From the NCBI GenBank assembly GCA_030640765.1, contig DAOWIT010000065.1:1-8198 (forward strand): DNA of 8,198 bases, written 5' to 3'. The DNA is from Candidatus Latescibacterota bacterium (GTDB taxonomy: Bacteria; Latescibacterota; MVCY01). Below are positions 1 to 8,198 of this stretch, piece by piece. Each line of letters begins with the position of its first letter. Positions within the stretch are counted from its first letter, which is position 1. The notes beneath the pieces are model-generated. The model saw only the letters and a list, made by a program, of their open reading frames with translations, did no database searches and was not told where the DNA came from. The translations under genes and the position numbers were made by a program.

Positions 1-674
<674 letters not shown>

Positions 675-701
675 CTATTATCTATGAATTTAAACTACCA
701 G

Positions 702-788
702 TTTAGCCACAAAGACACTAAATCACCAATATAAAATAAATCTTTTGCTCCATTATTTCCTTTGTGACTTTGTGTCTTAGTGGCTGAA
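702..788. repeat. Imperfect long inverted repeat between purH and mreB
   Basis: Two 22-nt arms at 705-726 and 764-785 are reverse complements with 3 mismatches, separated by a 37-nt AT-rich loop; partial pairing extends out to 702 and 788. The arms contain AGCCACAAAGACAC and its counterpart GTGTCTTAGTGGCT. There is no run of T after either arm, so it is not a standard intrinsic terminator. Arms built on GCCACAAAGACAC-like sequence resemble short dispersed intergenic repeats that I recall from many environmental bacterial genomes, which suggests a REP/MITE-like element. That identification rests on memory of similar sequences, not on a search. It could also form an RNA hairpin in a purH-mreB transcript. 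Confidence 0.7.
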
Positions 789-801
789 GAACTATAACCC
801 T

Positions 802-2397
802 TTAGTGGAGAAAATGTCTCATTCCTGTAAACACCATAGATATTCCCACGCGATTGGCAGTAGCAATACCCTGATCATCTCGAAGGGAACCACCAGGTTG
901 CACGATATAGCGTATGCCGTTCTCTGCAGCTACTAAAATGATATCCTCAAAGGGGAAAAAAGCATCTGAAGCCATTACCAACTCAGACATCTCTCGTTCT
1001 ATATTCTTTTCACCACAGATCTCCTTAAGATTTTCGTGGGCTTTTGTGATTGCCAGTTTTTGCAGAGAGTCAATTCGATTGGGCTGTCCTGCCCCCATGC
1101 CGATTACCTGAAATTGCCTGGGTTTGTACTCCCGTGCTAGGACAATGGCGTTGGATTTAGTGTGTTTAACCGCCTTCCAAGCAAATTCTGCCAGAAGCTT
1201 CTTCTCCTCCGGAAATCCGCTCTGGGTCGCTACCTTCCACTCCTGATAGAGTGAGGTATCTCTCTCTTGTTCTAATATACCTCCAATAATATGGCGATAG
1301 GTATATTTCCCTGCCTGGCCGGAACTTATGGGTGGTATCTGTAAGATTCTTAGATTTTTGCTTTTATTTTTCAAAAAGGATAGGGCCTGTTTCTCGTAAC
1401 CAGGAGCGACCAGTATCTCCACGAACTTCTTTTCCAGAAACTCGGCTGTGGTCAAGTCTACCGGCACAGTGCAGGCGACAATGGATCCGAAGGCGCTCAC
1501 TGGATCACCCTGCCAGGCAGCCTCTAAGGCTTCCCGGAGTGTCTCTCCAGTGGCATACCCACAGGGATTGGTGTGCTTAACCACCGCCACTCCCATGGTG
1601 TTTCCCAGCTCTTTAATTGCTTCAAGAGCCCCATCCGCATCTACATAATTGTTGTAGGACATCTGTTTGCCGTGCAGTTGTTCAACATTGCCAGCACAGG
1701 GTTCAGTGACCCCTTCATTCCGATAAAAAGTTGCCCTCTGATGCCAGTTCTCGCCATATCTTAAGACCTCACCCTTGGTGTACTTCAGCCGGAGGATCTT
1801 CTCCTCCGCTAATTTTCCGCTCAGATACCTGTCGATGGCAGCATCGTAGTCAGCCGTGGCCCGAAAAGTCTTGGCGCACAGTATATCCCTGGTTTGAGCA
1901 GAAAGTTCTCCGCTGGTCTCCAGTTCTCGAAGCACCAGACTGTAATCAGCAGGGTCAACCACTACCCCGACATAGCGATAGTTTTTGGCTGCGCTTCTCA
2001 GCATAGTAGGACCACCGATATCGATGTTCTCGATGGCCTCTTCTAAGGTGCAGTCCGATTTGGCTATTGTAGCCTCAAAGGGATAAAGATTGACTACCAC
2101 CAGATCAATGAGCTCAATGGCATTTTCTTCTACATCTTTCATATGCTGAGGATTATCTCTGAGCGCCAACAGTCCTCCGTGAACCTTGGGATGGAGAGTC
2201 TTCACCCTGCCATCCATCATCTCAGGGAAACCGGTCAGCTCTGAGATAGGCCTGACCGGAATGCCAGCCTCTTGGAGCACCTTCGCTGTCCCCCCTGTGG
2301 AGACAATCTCAACGCCCAGTCGATTTAAGCCCCTGGCAAATTCCACAATCCCAGTTTTGTCAGAGACACTTACCAAAGCTCGCCTGATCCTTGCCAC
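802..2397 (-). CDS. purH: Bifunctional AICAR formyltransferase / IMP cyclohydrolase PurH
   Basis: PurH catalyses the last two steps of de novo purine synthesis in the cytoplasm: formylation of AICAR with 10-formyl-THF, then ring closure to IMP. The 531-residue product has the full two-domain layout. The N-terminal MGS-like cyclohydrolase domain (about 1-200) shows STGGT at 33-37 and DGRVKTLHPKVHGG at 62-75, with the conserved Lys at 66. The C-terminal transformylase domain shows the catalytic Lys-His pair in VKHTNPCG (K274, H275), KSNAIV at 414-419, SDAFFPFED at 477-485, QPGGSLRDD at 500-508, and the characteristic MRHFLH end. The start is a GTG at 2395-2397, supported by AAAGGAG with a 6-nt spacer (2404-2410). 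Compared with E. coli PurH as I remember it, the KSNAIV to SDAFFPF segment is about 16 residues longer. It lies 39 nt after purC and is surely co-transcribed with it. Confidence 0.98.
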   Translation of the reverse strand: MARIRRALVSVSDKTGIVEFARGLNRLGVEIVSTGGTAKVLQEAGIPVRPISELTGFPEMMDGRVKTLHPKVHGGLLALRDNPQHMKDVEENAIELIDLVVVNLYPFEATIAKSDCTLEEAIENIDIGGPTMLRSAAKNYRYVGVVVDPADYSLVLRELETSGELSAQTRDILCAKTFRATADYDAAIDRYLSGKLAEEKILRLKYTKGEVLRYGENWHQRATFYRNEGVTEPCAGNVEQLHGKQMSYNNYVDADGALEAIKELGNTMGVAVVKHTNPCGYATGETLREALEAAWQGDPVSAFGSIVACTVPVDLTTAEFLEKKFVEILVAPGYEKQALSFLKNKSKNLRILQIPPISSGQAGKYTYRHIIGGILEQERDTSLYQEWKVATQSGFPEEKKLLAEFAWKAVKHTKSNAIVLAREYKPRQFQVIGMGAGQPNRIDSLQKLAITKAHENLKEICGEKNIEREMSELVMASDAFFPFEDIILVAAENGIRYIVQPGGSLRDDQGIATANRVGISMVFTGMRHFLH

Positions 2398-2403
2398 CTC
2401 AAA

Positions 2404-2410
2404 CTCCTTT
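2404..2410 (-). promoter_or_regulatory. Ribosome binding site fixing the GTG start of purH
   Basis: On the minus strand this reads AAAGGAG, 6 nt before GTG at 2395-2397. No ATG lies nearby in frame, and translation from this GTG gives the normal PurH N-terminus (ARIRRALVSVSDKTGI), so the GTG is the start. The site lies in the purC-purH gap, so purH has its own initiation signal rather than depending on tight coupling. Confidence 0.85.
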
Positions 2411-2436
2411 CCAAAAAGAAATGAAGCAACTCCTAT

Positions 2437-3318
2437 CTATTTTGCCACCAGCCGATTATAGGCTTCTTCATACTTAGCCAGAGTTTTATGAACTACCTCT
2501 GCAGGCAGTGTAGGTGCCGGTGGTTTCTTATTCCAACCCAAACCCTCCAGGTAATCTCTCACGAATTGCTTATCAAAACTCTCCTGGGAACAGCCTGGTT
2601 GATATCTTTCCCGAGGCCAAAACCTGGAAGAGTCCGGTGAGAGAATTTCGTCTATCAGAATGATTTTCCCGGAGCAAACGCCGAATTCAAATTTGGTGTC
2701 GGCAATAATTATGCCTTTAGATTCAGCATATTCGGAGGTCTTTGTGTAGATTTGGATGCTCAGATCCTTCAAGATAGTTGCCCTCTCCTCACCCAGCAAG
2801 TTTATTACTTCAGTAAAGGAAATATTCTGGTCATGCCCAGAGGCAGCCTTTGTAGCCGGAGTGAAGATCGGCTCAGGGAGTTCATCTGATTCTGTAAGCC
2901 CCTGGGGAAGCTTAATGCCACAGATAGTTCCACCGCTGCGGTATTCACGCCACCCAGACCCGGAAAGATAACCTCTGACCACACATTCCACACCAATCTG
3001 TTCGGCCTTCTTTACTAACATAGACCTGCTTTCCAAGACGTCCCTAAATTTTTGAATTCTCTGTGGAAACTGGTCCACATCAGCGGAGATAAGGTGATTC
3101 TCCACGATCTCTTTCACAAAGTCGAACCAAAATAGGGACATCTGGGTTAGTATTCTCCCTTTTCCAGGGATACCGTTGGGCATAATACAGTCGAAGGCAG
3201 AGATTCTATCTGTGGCTATGATTAGCAGCTTATCGTCCAGTTCATAGAGATCTCTCACTTTGCCTCGCTTAAACAGTTTTATGCCCGGCAGTTCTGTGTG
3301 AATCAACGCCTCTTCCAT
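2437..3318 (-). CDS. purC: Phosphoribosylaminoimidazole-succinocarboxamide (SAICAR) synthase PurC
   Basis: PurC joins aspartate to CAIR with ATP to give SAICAR in de novo purine synthesis. The 293-residue protein matches the longer (about 290-300 residue, yeast Ade1-like) form of the family rather than the roughly 237-residue form of E. coli and Bacillus. Visible signatures are GKVRDLYEL at 19-27 in the ATP-binding N-lobe, TDRISAFD at 36-43, ECVVRGYLSGSGWREY at 111-126, PATKAASGHDQNISF at 154-168, DTKFEFG at 207-213 and DEILSPDSSRFWP at 223-235. The ATG at 3316-3318 is preceded by AGGGGG with a 7-nt spacer (3326-3331). A near-consensus promoter sits just upstream, giving a 5' leader of only about 20 nt, too short for a riboswitch. 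It is the first gene of a purC-purH unit; the enzyme acting between them (PurB) is not in the window. Confidence 0.98.
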   Translation of the reverse strand: MEEALIHTELPGIKLFKRGKVRDLYELDDKLLIIATDRISAFDCIMPNGIPGKGRILTQMSLFWFDFVKEIVENHLISADVDQFPQRIQKFRDVLESRSMLVKKAEQIGVECVVRGYLSGSGWREYRSGGTICGIKLPQGLTESDELPEPIFTPATKAASGHDQNISFTEVINLLGEERATILKDLSIQIYTKTSEYAESKGIIIADTKFEFGVCSGKIILIDEILSPDSSRFWPRERYQPGCSQESFDKQFVRDYLEGLGWNKKPPAPTLPAEVVHKTLAKYEEAYNRLVAK

Positions 3319-3342
3319 ACATTATCCCCCTGATGAAGTTCT

Positions 3343-3371
3343 ATAATAAAATATTTTCTTGATAAAGTCAA
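3343..3371 (-). promoter_or_regulatory. Sigma70-type promoter of purC-purH
   Basis: Minus-strand -35 TTGACT (3366-3371) and -10 TATTAT (3343-3348) are separated by 17 nt (3349-3365); each hexamer matches consensus at 5 of 6 bases. The predicted start is near 3336, about 18-20 nt before the purC ATG. The promoter lies just downstream, on the same strand, of an intrinsic terminator, so purC transcription is insulated from whatever lies upstream. Confidence 0.8.
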
Positions 3372-3410
3372 GGTATTTTCTTTAAGATACTGAAATATCC
3401 TCTCAAATTC

Positions 3411-3447
3411 AAAAAAAGGCTGAACTCCTGTTCCGAGCTCAGCCTTT
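3411..3447 (-). terminator. Rho-independent terminator of a short minus-strand transcript upstream of purC
   Basis: Arms 3435-3447 and 3415-3427 form a 13-bp stem (AAAGGCTGAGCTC in the 5' arm on the minus strand) around a 7-nt loop. The one imperfect position is a G-U wobble when read on the minus strand but an A-C mismatch on the plus strand. The minus-strand 3' side runs directly into seven Ts (complement of A run 3411-3417). Orientation is therefore minus. It cannot serve purC, whose promoter and coding region lie after it, so it ends a transcript starting somewhere at about 3500-3800. Confidence 0.85.
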
Positions 3448-3701
3448 CTATCTAAAACAAGTGAAGGCTGAATCATTCTCCCCTCTTTTTCTGAAGCGAG
3501 CCTATCCTGTCTTTGGGTCTGCTGAATCTTCTTGCTTGCTTGAAGGCCTCCTACTCTTAAGTAAATCATGTAACTGTCTGATCGCCACGCTTAAACCTTC
3601 GCACCAGGGAGATATCCGGGGCATTCTCCATTTTTTCCTTTGCAGTTTTCTTGATTAGACAGTAAAAGCTGAAAATGGTTTAATCTCTCGCCCACTTTTT
3701 G
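3448..3701. other. Intergenic stretch between the minus-strand terminator and the tsaB promoter
   Basis: About 250 bases with no firmly supported gene. On the minus strand there is a candidate 40-codon ORF (3502-3624), and an overlapping 21-codon ORF from ATG 3629-3631 to TGA 3566-3568 with AAAGGA 4 nt upstream. The shorter one contains DISLVRRFKRGDQ, reminiscent of the start of ECF sigma factors. I looked for motifs of RNase P RNA, SRP RNA and tmRNA and found none. No convincing minus-strand promoter was found, though TTGTCA at 3704-3709 with a poor -10 is possible. Confidence 0.5.
3502..3624 (-). CDS. Possible small protein, 40 residues, unknown
   Basis: I do not recognise this product. 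The frame opens at ATG 3622-3624 and ends at TAG 3502-3504, about 55 nt before the strong minus-strand terminator. It begins MPRISPWCEGL, continues with a likely amphipathic helix (SVAIRQLHDLLKSRR), and ends in a hydrophilic tail (PSSKQEDSADPKTG). A purine-rich stretch with AAGGA lies upstream (3636-3640), 11 nt from this ATG, but it suits the overlapping ATG at 3629-3631 better. The case for a gene is that a dedicated terminator needs a transcript and this is the longest sensible frame within it. The alternative is a non-coding RNA with chance ORFs. Existence as a protein is unproven. Confidence 0.25.
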   Translation of the reverse strand: MPRISPWCEGLSVAIRQLHDLLKSRRPSSKQEDSADPKTG

Positions 3702-3730
3702 TTGACAAACACCCAAAAAAGCTGTATATT
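3702..3730 (+). promoter_or_regulatory. Sigma70-type promoter for tsaB
   Basis: A perfect -35 TTGACA (3702-3707), a 17-nt spacer (3708-3724), and -10 TATATT (3725-3730, 5 of 6). Transcription should start at about 3737-3739, leaving about 75 nt before the likely tsaB ATG. The start region coincides with an ATG at 3739-3741 that opens a 14-codon ORF. Confidence 0.85.
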
Positions 3731-3738
3731 CCAACACT

Positions 3739-3783
3739 ATGAAGTACACGGTAGCCCTTTATGGACGTAACTTTATGCAATGA
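3739..3783 (+). CDS. Possible leaderless 14-codon upstream ORF before tsaB
   Basis: ATG at 3739-3741 opens a frame encoding MKYTVALYGRNFMQ and closes at TGA 3781-3783. The ATG lies at or within two bases of the start predicted from the promoter, so it would be translated leaderless. It is in the same frame as tsaB: after the TGA the frame stays open through GTG 3796 into the TsaB sequence. It could be a regulatory uORF or chance. The composition carries no run of a single amino acid that would mark an attenuation peptide. Confidence 0.2.
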   Translation: MKYTVALYGRNFMQ

Positions 3784-3813
3784 AATCATTTTATTGTGGC
3801 GCAACTCAAACCA

Positions 3814-4503
3814 ATGAAACTATTAGGAATTGAGACAGCAACAATGGTGGGAAGTGTGGCCATCGTTGACCAGGTGGATGTGGTGGCCTCTTACCTTTGG
3901 AATATTGAATCGGCCCATTCTGAGCATTTGATGGTTGCCATCCAACAGATCTTAGCCGATGCCTCCCTTTCTCTCCAGGAGTTAGATGGGGTGGCAGTCT
4001 CCATCGGCCCGGGGTCTTTCACTGGACTTAGAATCGGGTTGAGTACTGCAAAAGGGCTTTGTTATGCCACGGGATTGCCGTTGGTGACCGTTCCCACTTT
4101 GGACGCTTTAGCCTCCCGACTGGTTTTCTGCAAATATCAGGTCTGTCCTATGCTTGACGCCAGAAAGGGAGAGGTCTACGCCTCCATCTACCAAACTGCA
4201 GATGGAGAAATCAGCAGGCTCTGCCCTCCAGAGGCAATTCCGCCCGAACTGCTACTCAAAAGAATCTCCCAGCCGACTGTCTTCTCTGGCAAGGGAGCGA
4301 TTGTCTATCGAGGGACTATCTTGAAAACATTAGGTAAAAAGGCGTATTTCGCCCCACCTGAATTGAACTCCCCTGATGCTGCCGCGGTGGCAAGATTGGG
4401 CTTCTCAGCACTTCAAAACGGAGAAACAGCGGAACTATTTTCTGTTGAACCTTTCTATCTGAGGAAACCGGATGCAAAGATCAGCACCAAATCCACGGTG
4501 TAG
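3814..4503 (+). CDS. tsaB: tRNA threonylcarbamoyladenosine (t6A) biosynthesis protein TsaB
   Basis: TsaB (YeaZ) is a catalytically inactive ASKHA-fold partner of TsaD that scaffolds the TsaB-TsaD-TsaE complex making t6A37 on ANN-decoding tRNAs. From ATG 3814 the product is 229 residues, normal for the family. It begins MKLLGIETAT (phosphate-1-like strand) and has the hallmark HSEHL at 35-39, SIGPGSFTGLRIGL at 63-76, LDARKGEVYA at 114-123, and the C-terminal EPFYLRKPDAKI at 212-223. A GTG at 3796 would add six residues, but homologues normally begin at the MKLL position, so I prefer 3814. Neither start has a recognisable Shine-Dalgarno, which is odd given the strong promoter upstream. It stands alone on this strand: the usual partners tsaE and rimI are not adjacent, and the next gene converges on it 46 nt downstream. 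Confidence 0.95.
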   Translation: MKLLGIETATMVGSVAIVDQVDVVASYLWNIESAHSEHLMVAIQQILADASLSLQELDGVAVSIGPGSFTGLRIGLSTAKGLCYATGLPLVTVPTLDALASRLVFCKYQVCPMLDARKGEVYASIYQTADGEISRLCPPEAIPPELLLKRISQPTVFSGKGAIVYRGTILKTLGKKAYFAPPELNSPDAAAVARLGFSALQNGETAELFSVEPFYLRKPDAKISTKSTV

Positions 4504-4510
4504 TGATTGG

Positions 4511-4548
4511 CGACACTTCCTCTTATTTTTTTGGTTGTTTCGGTGTCG
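4511..4548. terminator. Weak hairpin between convergent tsaB and waaF ends
   Basis: CGACAC (4511-4516) and GTGTCG (4543-4548) can pair across a 26-nt loop that includes a seven-T run (4526-4532). It lies exactly in the gap between two convergent genes and may help end transcription, but the stem is short and no T run follows it on either strand, so it is a weak candidate. Confidence 0.3.
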
Positions 4549-4549
4549 T

Positions 4550-5617
4550 TCAGTGTTTTCCAAATCTGGGTTGAAGTATTCTGCATATCTCCCTAAATAC
4601 CTGTTCTGGGGAAATTCCTTTCATACACTGAAAATGGCCACGGGGGCATTTTTCCCCGCCGTGGATCCCACAAGGACGGCACTTGAGTTGTTTTTGAACA
4701 ACAGTGTTTCCTTCTCCCCAGGGGGCAAACCCAAAGGCGGGGACAGTGGGTCCAAAGATGGCTACTACCGGAGTCTTCATCGCCGCTGCCAGGTGTACCG
4801 GAGCGCTGTCGTTGGATAAGAGAAGTGTACATCTTTCTAGCAGAGCGGCCGACTGACGAAGAGACATCTGGCCGGCAGCTACTGCGCCGACTCCACTGGG
4901 CAACGCCTTCGCTATCTGCTGACAGAGTTGCCGGTCTGCCACTCCACCTATCAGAACAATCATTATCCCGAACTTCTTAAATAGAAGCCTGGCCACCTCA
5001 GCGAACCTCTCTGAAGGCCAGCATTTGGTAGGCCATACTGATCCAGGGGCAATTGCTACCAATCTGTGCGAGGCTTGAATCTCGTTTCTCCACAGGAACT
5101 CTGCTACCCACTCTTGGTCTTGAGGGCTGGGGAAAATTTCCGGATTTTTATCCTCAAGGTAAATCCCGAAAGGAAGCAGCAGGTCAAGGTTGCGCTCAAT
5201 CTCATGGACGTCTTTTCGGTAGAAAGCCCTGTGGGTGAACAGAAAAGCCCCAATACTGGTGTTGAAACCTATCCTCTGACGAATTCCACTTAAGGCAGTT
5301 AGAAGGGCACTGCGGAACGAACGATGCGGCACAATCGCCAGGTCAAAGTGCTCCTTTCGTAACCTGTTACCCAATTTCAAAAAGGCCCGTATGCCCCTCT
5401 CTTTTCCCCGCTTGTCGTAGAGGATTACATCGTCAATGTGAGGGTTGCCAACAAGCAGGTCCGCTGTCTGGGGGATTGCCAGCACAGAGATACGGGCATA
5501 GGGAAAACCCCTTCTGATTGCTCGAACTAGAGGGGTGGTCAACACCAAATCCCCGATAAAAGCAGTTTGAATAACTAAGATTTCAGATATAGACGGCATT
5601 ATCTCTGCTTTTAGCAA
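4550..5617 (-). CDS. waaF: GT9 glycosyltransferase, lipopolysaccharide heptosyltransferase II-like
   Basis: Glycosyltransferase family 9 (GT-B fold) enzymes add L-glycero-D-manno-heptose from ADP-heptose to the LPS inner core on the cytoplasmic face of the inner membrane. The 355-residue product has the family layout: N-terminal IGDLVLTTPLVRAIR at 21-35, PHRSFRSALL at 97-106, the C-terminal-domain opening PGSVWPTKCWPSERFAEVA at 191-209, VLIGG at 221-225, and the nucleotide-sugar segment SNDSAPVHLAAAMKTP at 268-283 followed by VVAIFGPT. A WaaF-like tail, CRPCGIHGGEKCPRGHFQCM (313-332), has four Cys. The start is a TTG at 5615-5617 backed by a perfect AGGAGG 10 nt upstream; an in-frame ATG at 5597-5599 is the alternative and would drop six residues. 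WaaF is the best fit, but GT9 enzymes vary in acceptor. Convergent with tsaB. Confidence 0.93.
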   Translation of the reverse strand: MLKAEIMPSISEILVIQTAFIGDLVLTTPLVRAIRRGFPYARISVLAIPQTADLLVGNPHIDDVILYDKRGKERGIRAFLKLGNRLRKEHFDLAIVPHRSFRSALLTALSGIRQRIGFNTSIGAFLFTHRAFYRKDVHEIERNLDLLLPFGIYLEDKNPEIFPSPQDQEWVAEFLWRNEIQASHRLVAIAPGSVWPTKCWPSERFAEVARLLFKKFGIMIVLIGGVADRQLCQQIAKALPSGVGAVAAGQMSLRQSAALLERCTLLLSNDSAPVHLAAAMKTPVVAIFGPTVPAFGFAPWGEGNTVVQKQLKCRPCGIHGGEKCPRGHFQCMKGISPEQVFREICRILQPRFGKH

Positions 5618-5970
5618 CTATCTCTTTCCTCCTGTGGATGTTACCTTTTTCGAATTTTTCGGGACTATTGAGTTCTTAGCACGGGTTGATGGGAATAGAA
5701 ATTTAGTGATTTTTCCCCCAAGGGGCAAGGATTTTTTCACCAGTGCCTTGGGTTGTTCCAGCAGTGGACTCCATCTTGTTGAATTTCTGACTTCAATGGA
5801 CTTCAACTACAGAAACCGCGGAAGAGGCGCAAAAAACGAAGAGTCTCGTAGATACTACTGGGAACAGCAGCAAATAGTTTGCATTCTACAGTGGCTTAAG
5901 ACTTGTTGAGTATCACCCCATTACCGGGAATCAACAAACACAACCAACTTAAAAAACAAGGGGAAACAGC
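5618..5970. other. Gap of about 350 bases between divergent waaF and the Cys-rich gene
   Basis: No gene here is well supported. A 62-codon minus-strand frame (TTG 5804-5806 to TAG 5618-5620) ends directly against the waaF TTG, is very Lys-rich and has no recognisable motif. A 91-codon plus-strand frame (GTG 5634 to TGA 5909) overlaps it and lacks a ribosome binding site. Structures seen: an inverted repeat CCAAGGGGCA/TGCCTTGG at about 5718-5751; a tandem GACTTCAA (5789-5796 and 5799-5806); and TTGTTGA/TCAACAA arms at 5903-5909 and 5931-5937, which sit where an operator for the downstream gene could lie. No convincing promoter hexamers on either strand. Confidence 0.5.
5628..5633 (-). promoter_or_regulatory. 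Shine-Dalgarno for the TTG start of waaF
   Basis: A perfect AGGAGG on the minus strand, 10 nt before TTG 5615-5617. The next in-frame ATG (5597-5599) has only a weak AGAG upstream, so the position of this site favours the TTG, though a 10-nt spacer is at the long end. Confidence 0.65.
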
Positions 5971-6177
5971 ATGAAAGAGTGCGTGAATCTGGAGGAGAAC
6001 AAGAAACAGTGTCCTTGTACCTACGAACCCTGCTCGAAAAAGGGCATCTGTTGCGAATGCATAAAATATCACTGGCAACTCGGAGAGCTGCCTGCCTGTT
6101 TTTTCACTCCTGAGGTGGAGAAGACCTACGACAGGTCCATAGAAAGGTTTATTCAGAGCTATCAACACGGAAGGTAG
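5971..6177 (+). CDS. Small Cys-rich protein, DUF6485-like
   Basis: A 68-residue cytosolic-looking protein without signal peptide or membrane segment. It has eight Cys (4, 14, 16, 21, 27, 28, 30, 43) and one His (34) arranged as [21 protein letters not shown], followed by GELPACFF (38-45) and the C-terminal helix [15 protein letters not shown] (50-64). The spacing strongly suggests metal binding (zinc or an iron-sulfur site). From memory it matches the short family DUF6485, found mostly in anaerobic and uncultured bacteria, with no known function. The start ATG is preceded by AAGGGG with a 9-nt spacer. It stands 96 nt before ligA on the same strand, which alone does not prove a shared role. 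Confidence 0.88.
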   Translation: MKECVNLEENKKQCPCTYEPCSKKGICCECIKYHWQLGELPACFFTPEVEKTYDRSIERFIQSYQHGR

Positions 6178-6217
6178 AATCGGCCACTTTTCTTGCAGTT
6201 AGTCCATCTGCATTTAA

Positions 6218-8198
<1,981 letters not shown>

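Noticed and set aside
3319..3342. A purine riboswitch or other leader control element for purC
   Set aside because: The promoter position leaves only about 20 nt of leader, and the upstream terminator lies outside the purC transcript.
3303..3569. Minus-strand ORF of 88 codons upstream of and overlapping the purC start
   Set aside because: It runs through the terminator hairpin, the purC promoter and the purC ribosome binding site, and shows no motifs; those elements explain the sequence better.
3461..3658. Plus-strand ORF of 65 codons
   Set aside because: No ribosome binding site, no motif, and the region's clear signal (terminator) is on the other strand.
4593..4832. Minus-strand ORF of 79 codons, and plus-strand ORFs at 4472-4819 and 5053-5293
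   Set aside because: All lie inside the GT9 gene in other frames; the GT9 frame carries family motifs along its whole length.
5634..5909. Plus-strand ORF of 91 codons in the waaF upstream gap
   Set aside because: GTG start without a ribosome binding site, phenylalanine-rich beginning typical of antisense reading, no recognisable domain; left as an unsupported frame.
5896..6168. Minus-strand ORF of 90 codons with hydrophobic stretches
   Set aside because: It is antisense to the Cys-rich gene, whose Cys spacing and ribosome binding site are convincing; the apparent membrane segments are a by-product of the antisense reading.

Overview
This window of about 8.2 kb looks like ordinary chromosomal core-gene territory from a diderm (Gram-negative-type) bacterium of moderate GC content. 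It carries mreB, purC, purH, tsaB, an ADP-heptose-type GT9 glycosyltransferase and the NAD+-dependent ligase ligA. The heptosyltransferase implies an LPS outer membrane. The gene assortment, the split purine genes and the scattered short intergenic repeats would fit one of the many uncultured phyla known mainly from metagenomes, but the window contains no rRNA or other marker that fixes the taxon.

Layout. Bases 1-659 (minus) hold the N-terminal two thirds of mreB, cut by the left edge. Bases 660-801 are an intergenic gap with a long imperfect inverted repeat. Bases 802-3318 (minus) are a two-gene purine unit, purC then purH, 39 nt apart, with a near-consensus sigma70 promoter just upstream of purC. 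Bases 3319-3813 are intergenic: they hold the purC promoter, a strong minus-strand intrinsic terminator that must end some short unannotated transcript, candidate small ORFs for that transcript, and a near-consensus plus-strand promoter for tsaB. Bases 3814-4503 (plus) are tsaB. Convergent to it, 4550-5617 (minus) is the GT9/heptosyltransferase gene with a TTG start. Bases 5618-5970 are a gap of about 350 bases with unconvincing ORFs on both strands. Bases 5971-6177 (plus) encode a 68-residue Cys-rich protein of the DUF6485 type. A gap with a short tandem heptamer repeat follows, then ligA runs from 6274 off the right edge.

How the genes relate. PurC and PurH act in the same inosine-monophosphate pathway (SAICAR synthesis, then the last two steps) and are almost certainly co-transcribed. 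MreB (cell shape), TsaB (tRNA t6A modification), the heptosyltransferase (LPS core) and LigA (replication/repair) are independent housekeeping functions. I see no mobile element, CRISPR array, tRNA, rRNA or defence system. The least explained parts are the small transcription unit upstream of purC, the leader in front of tsaB, the Cys-rich small protein, and two intergenic repeats.
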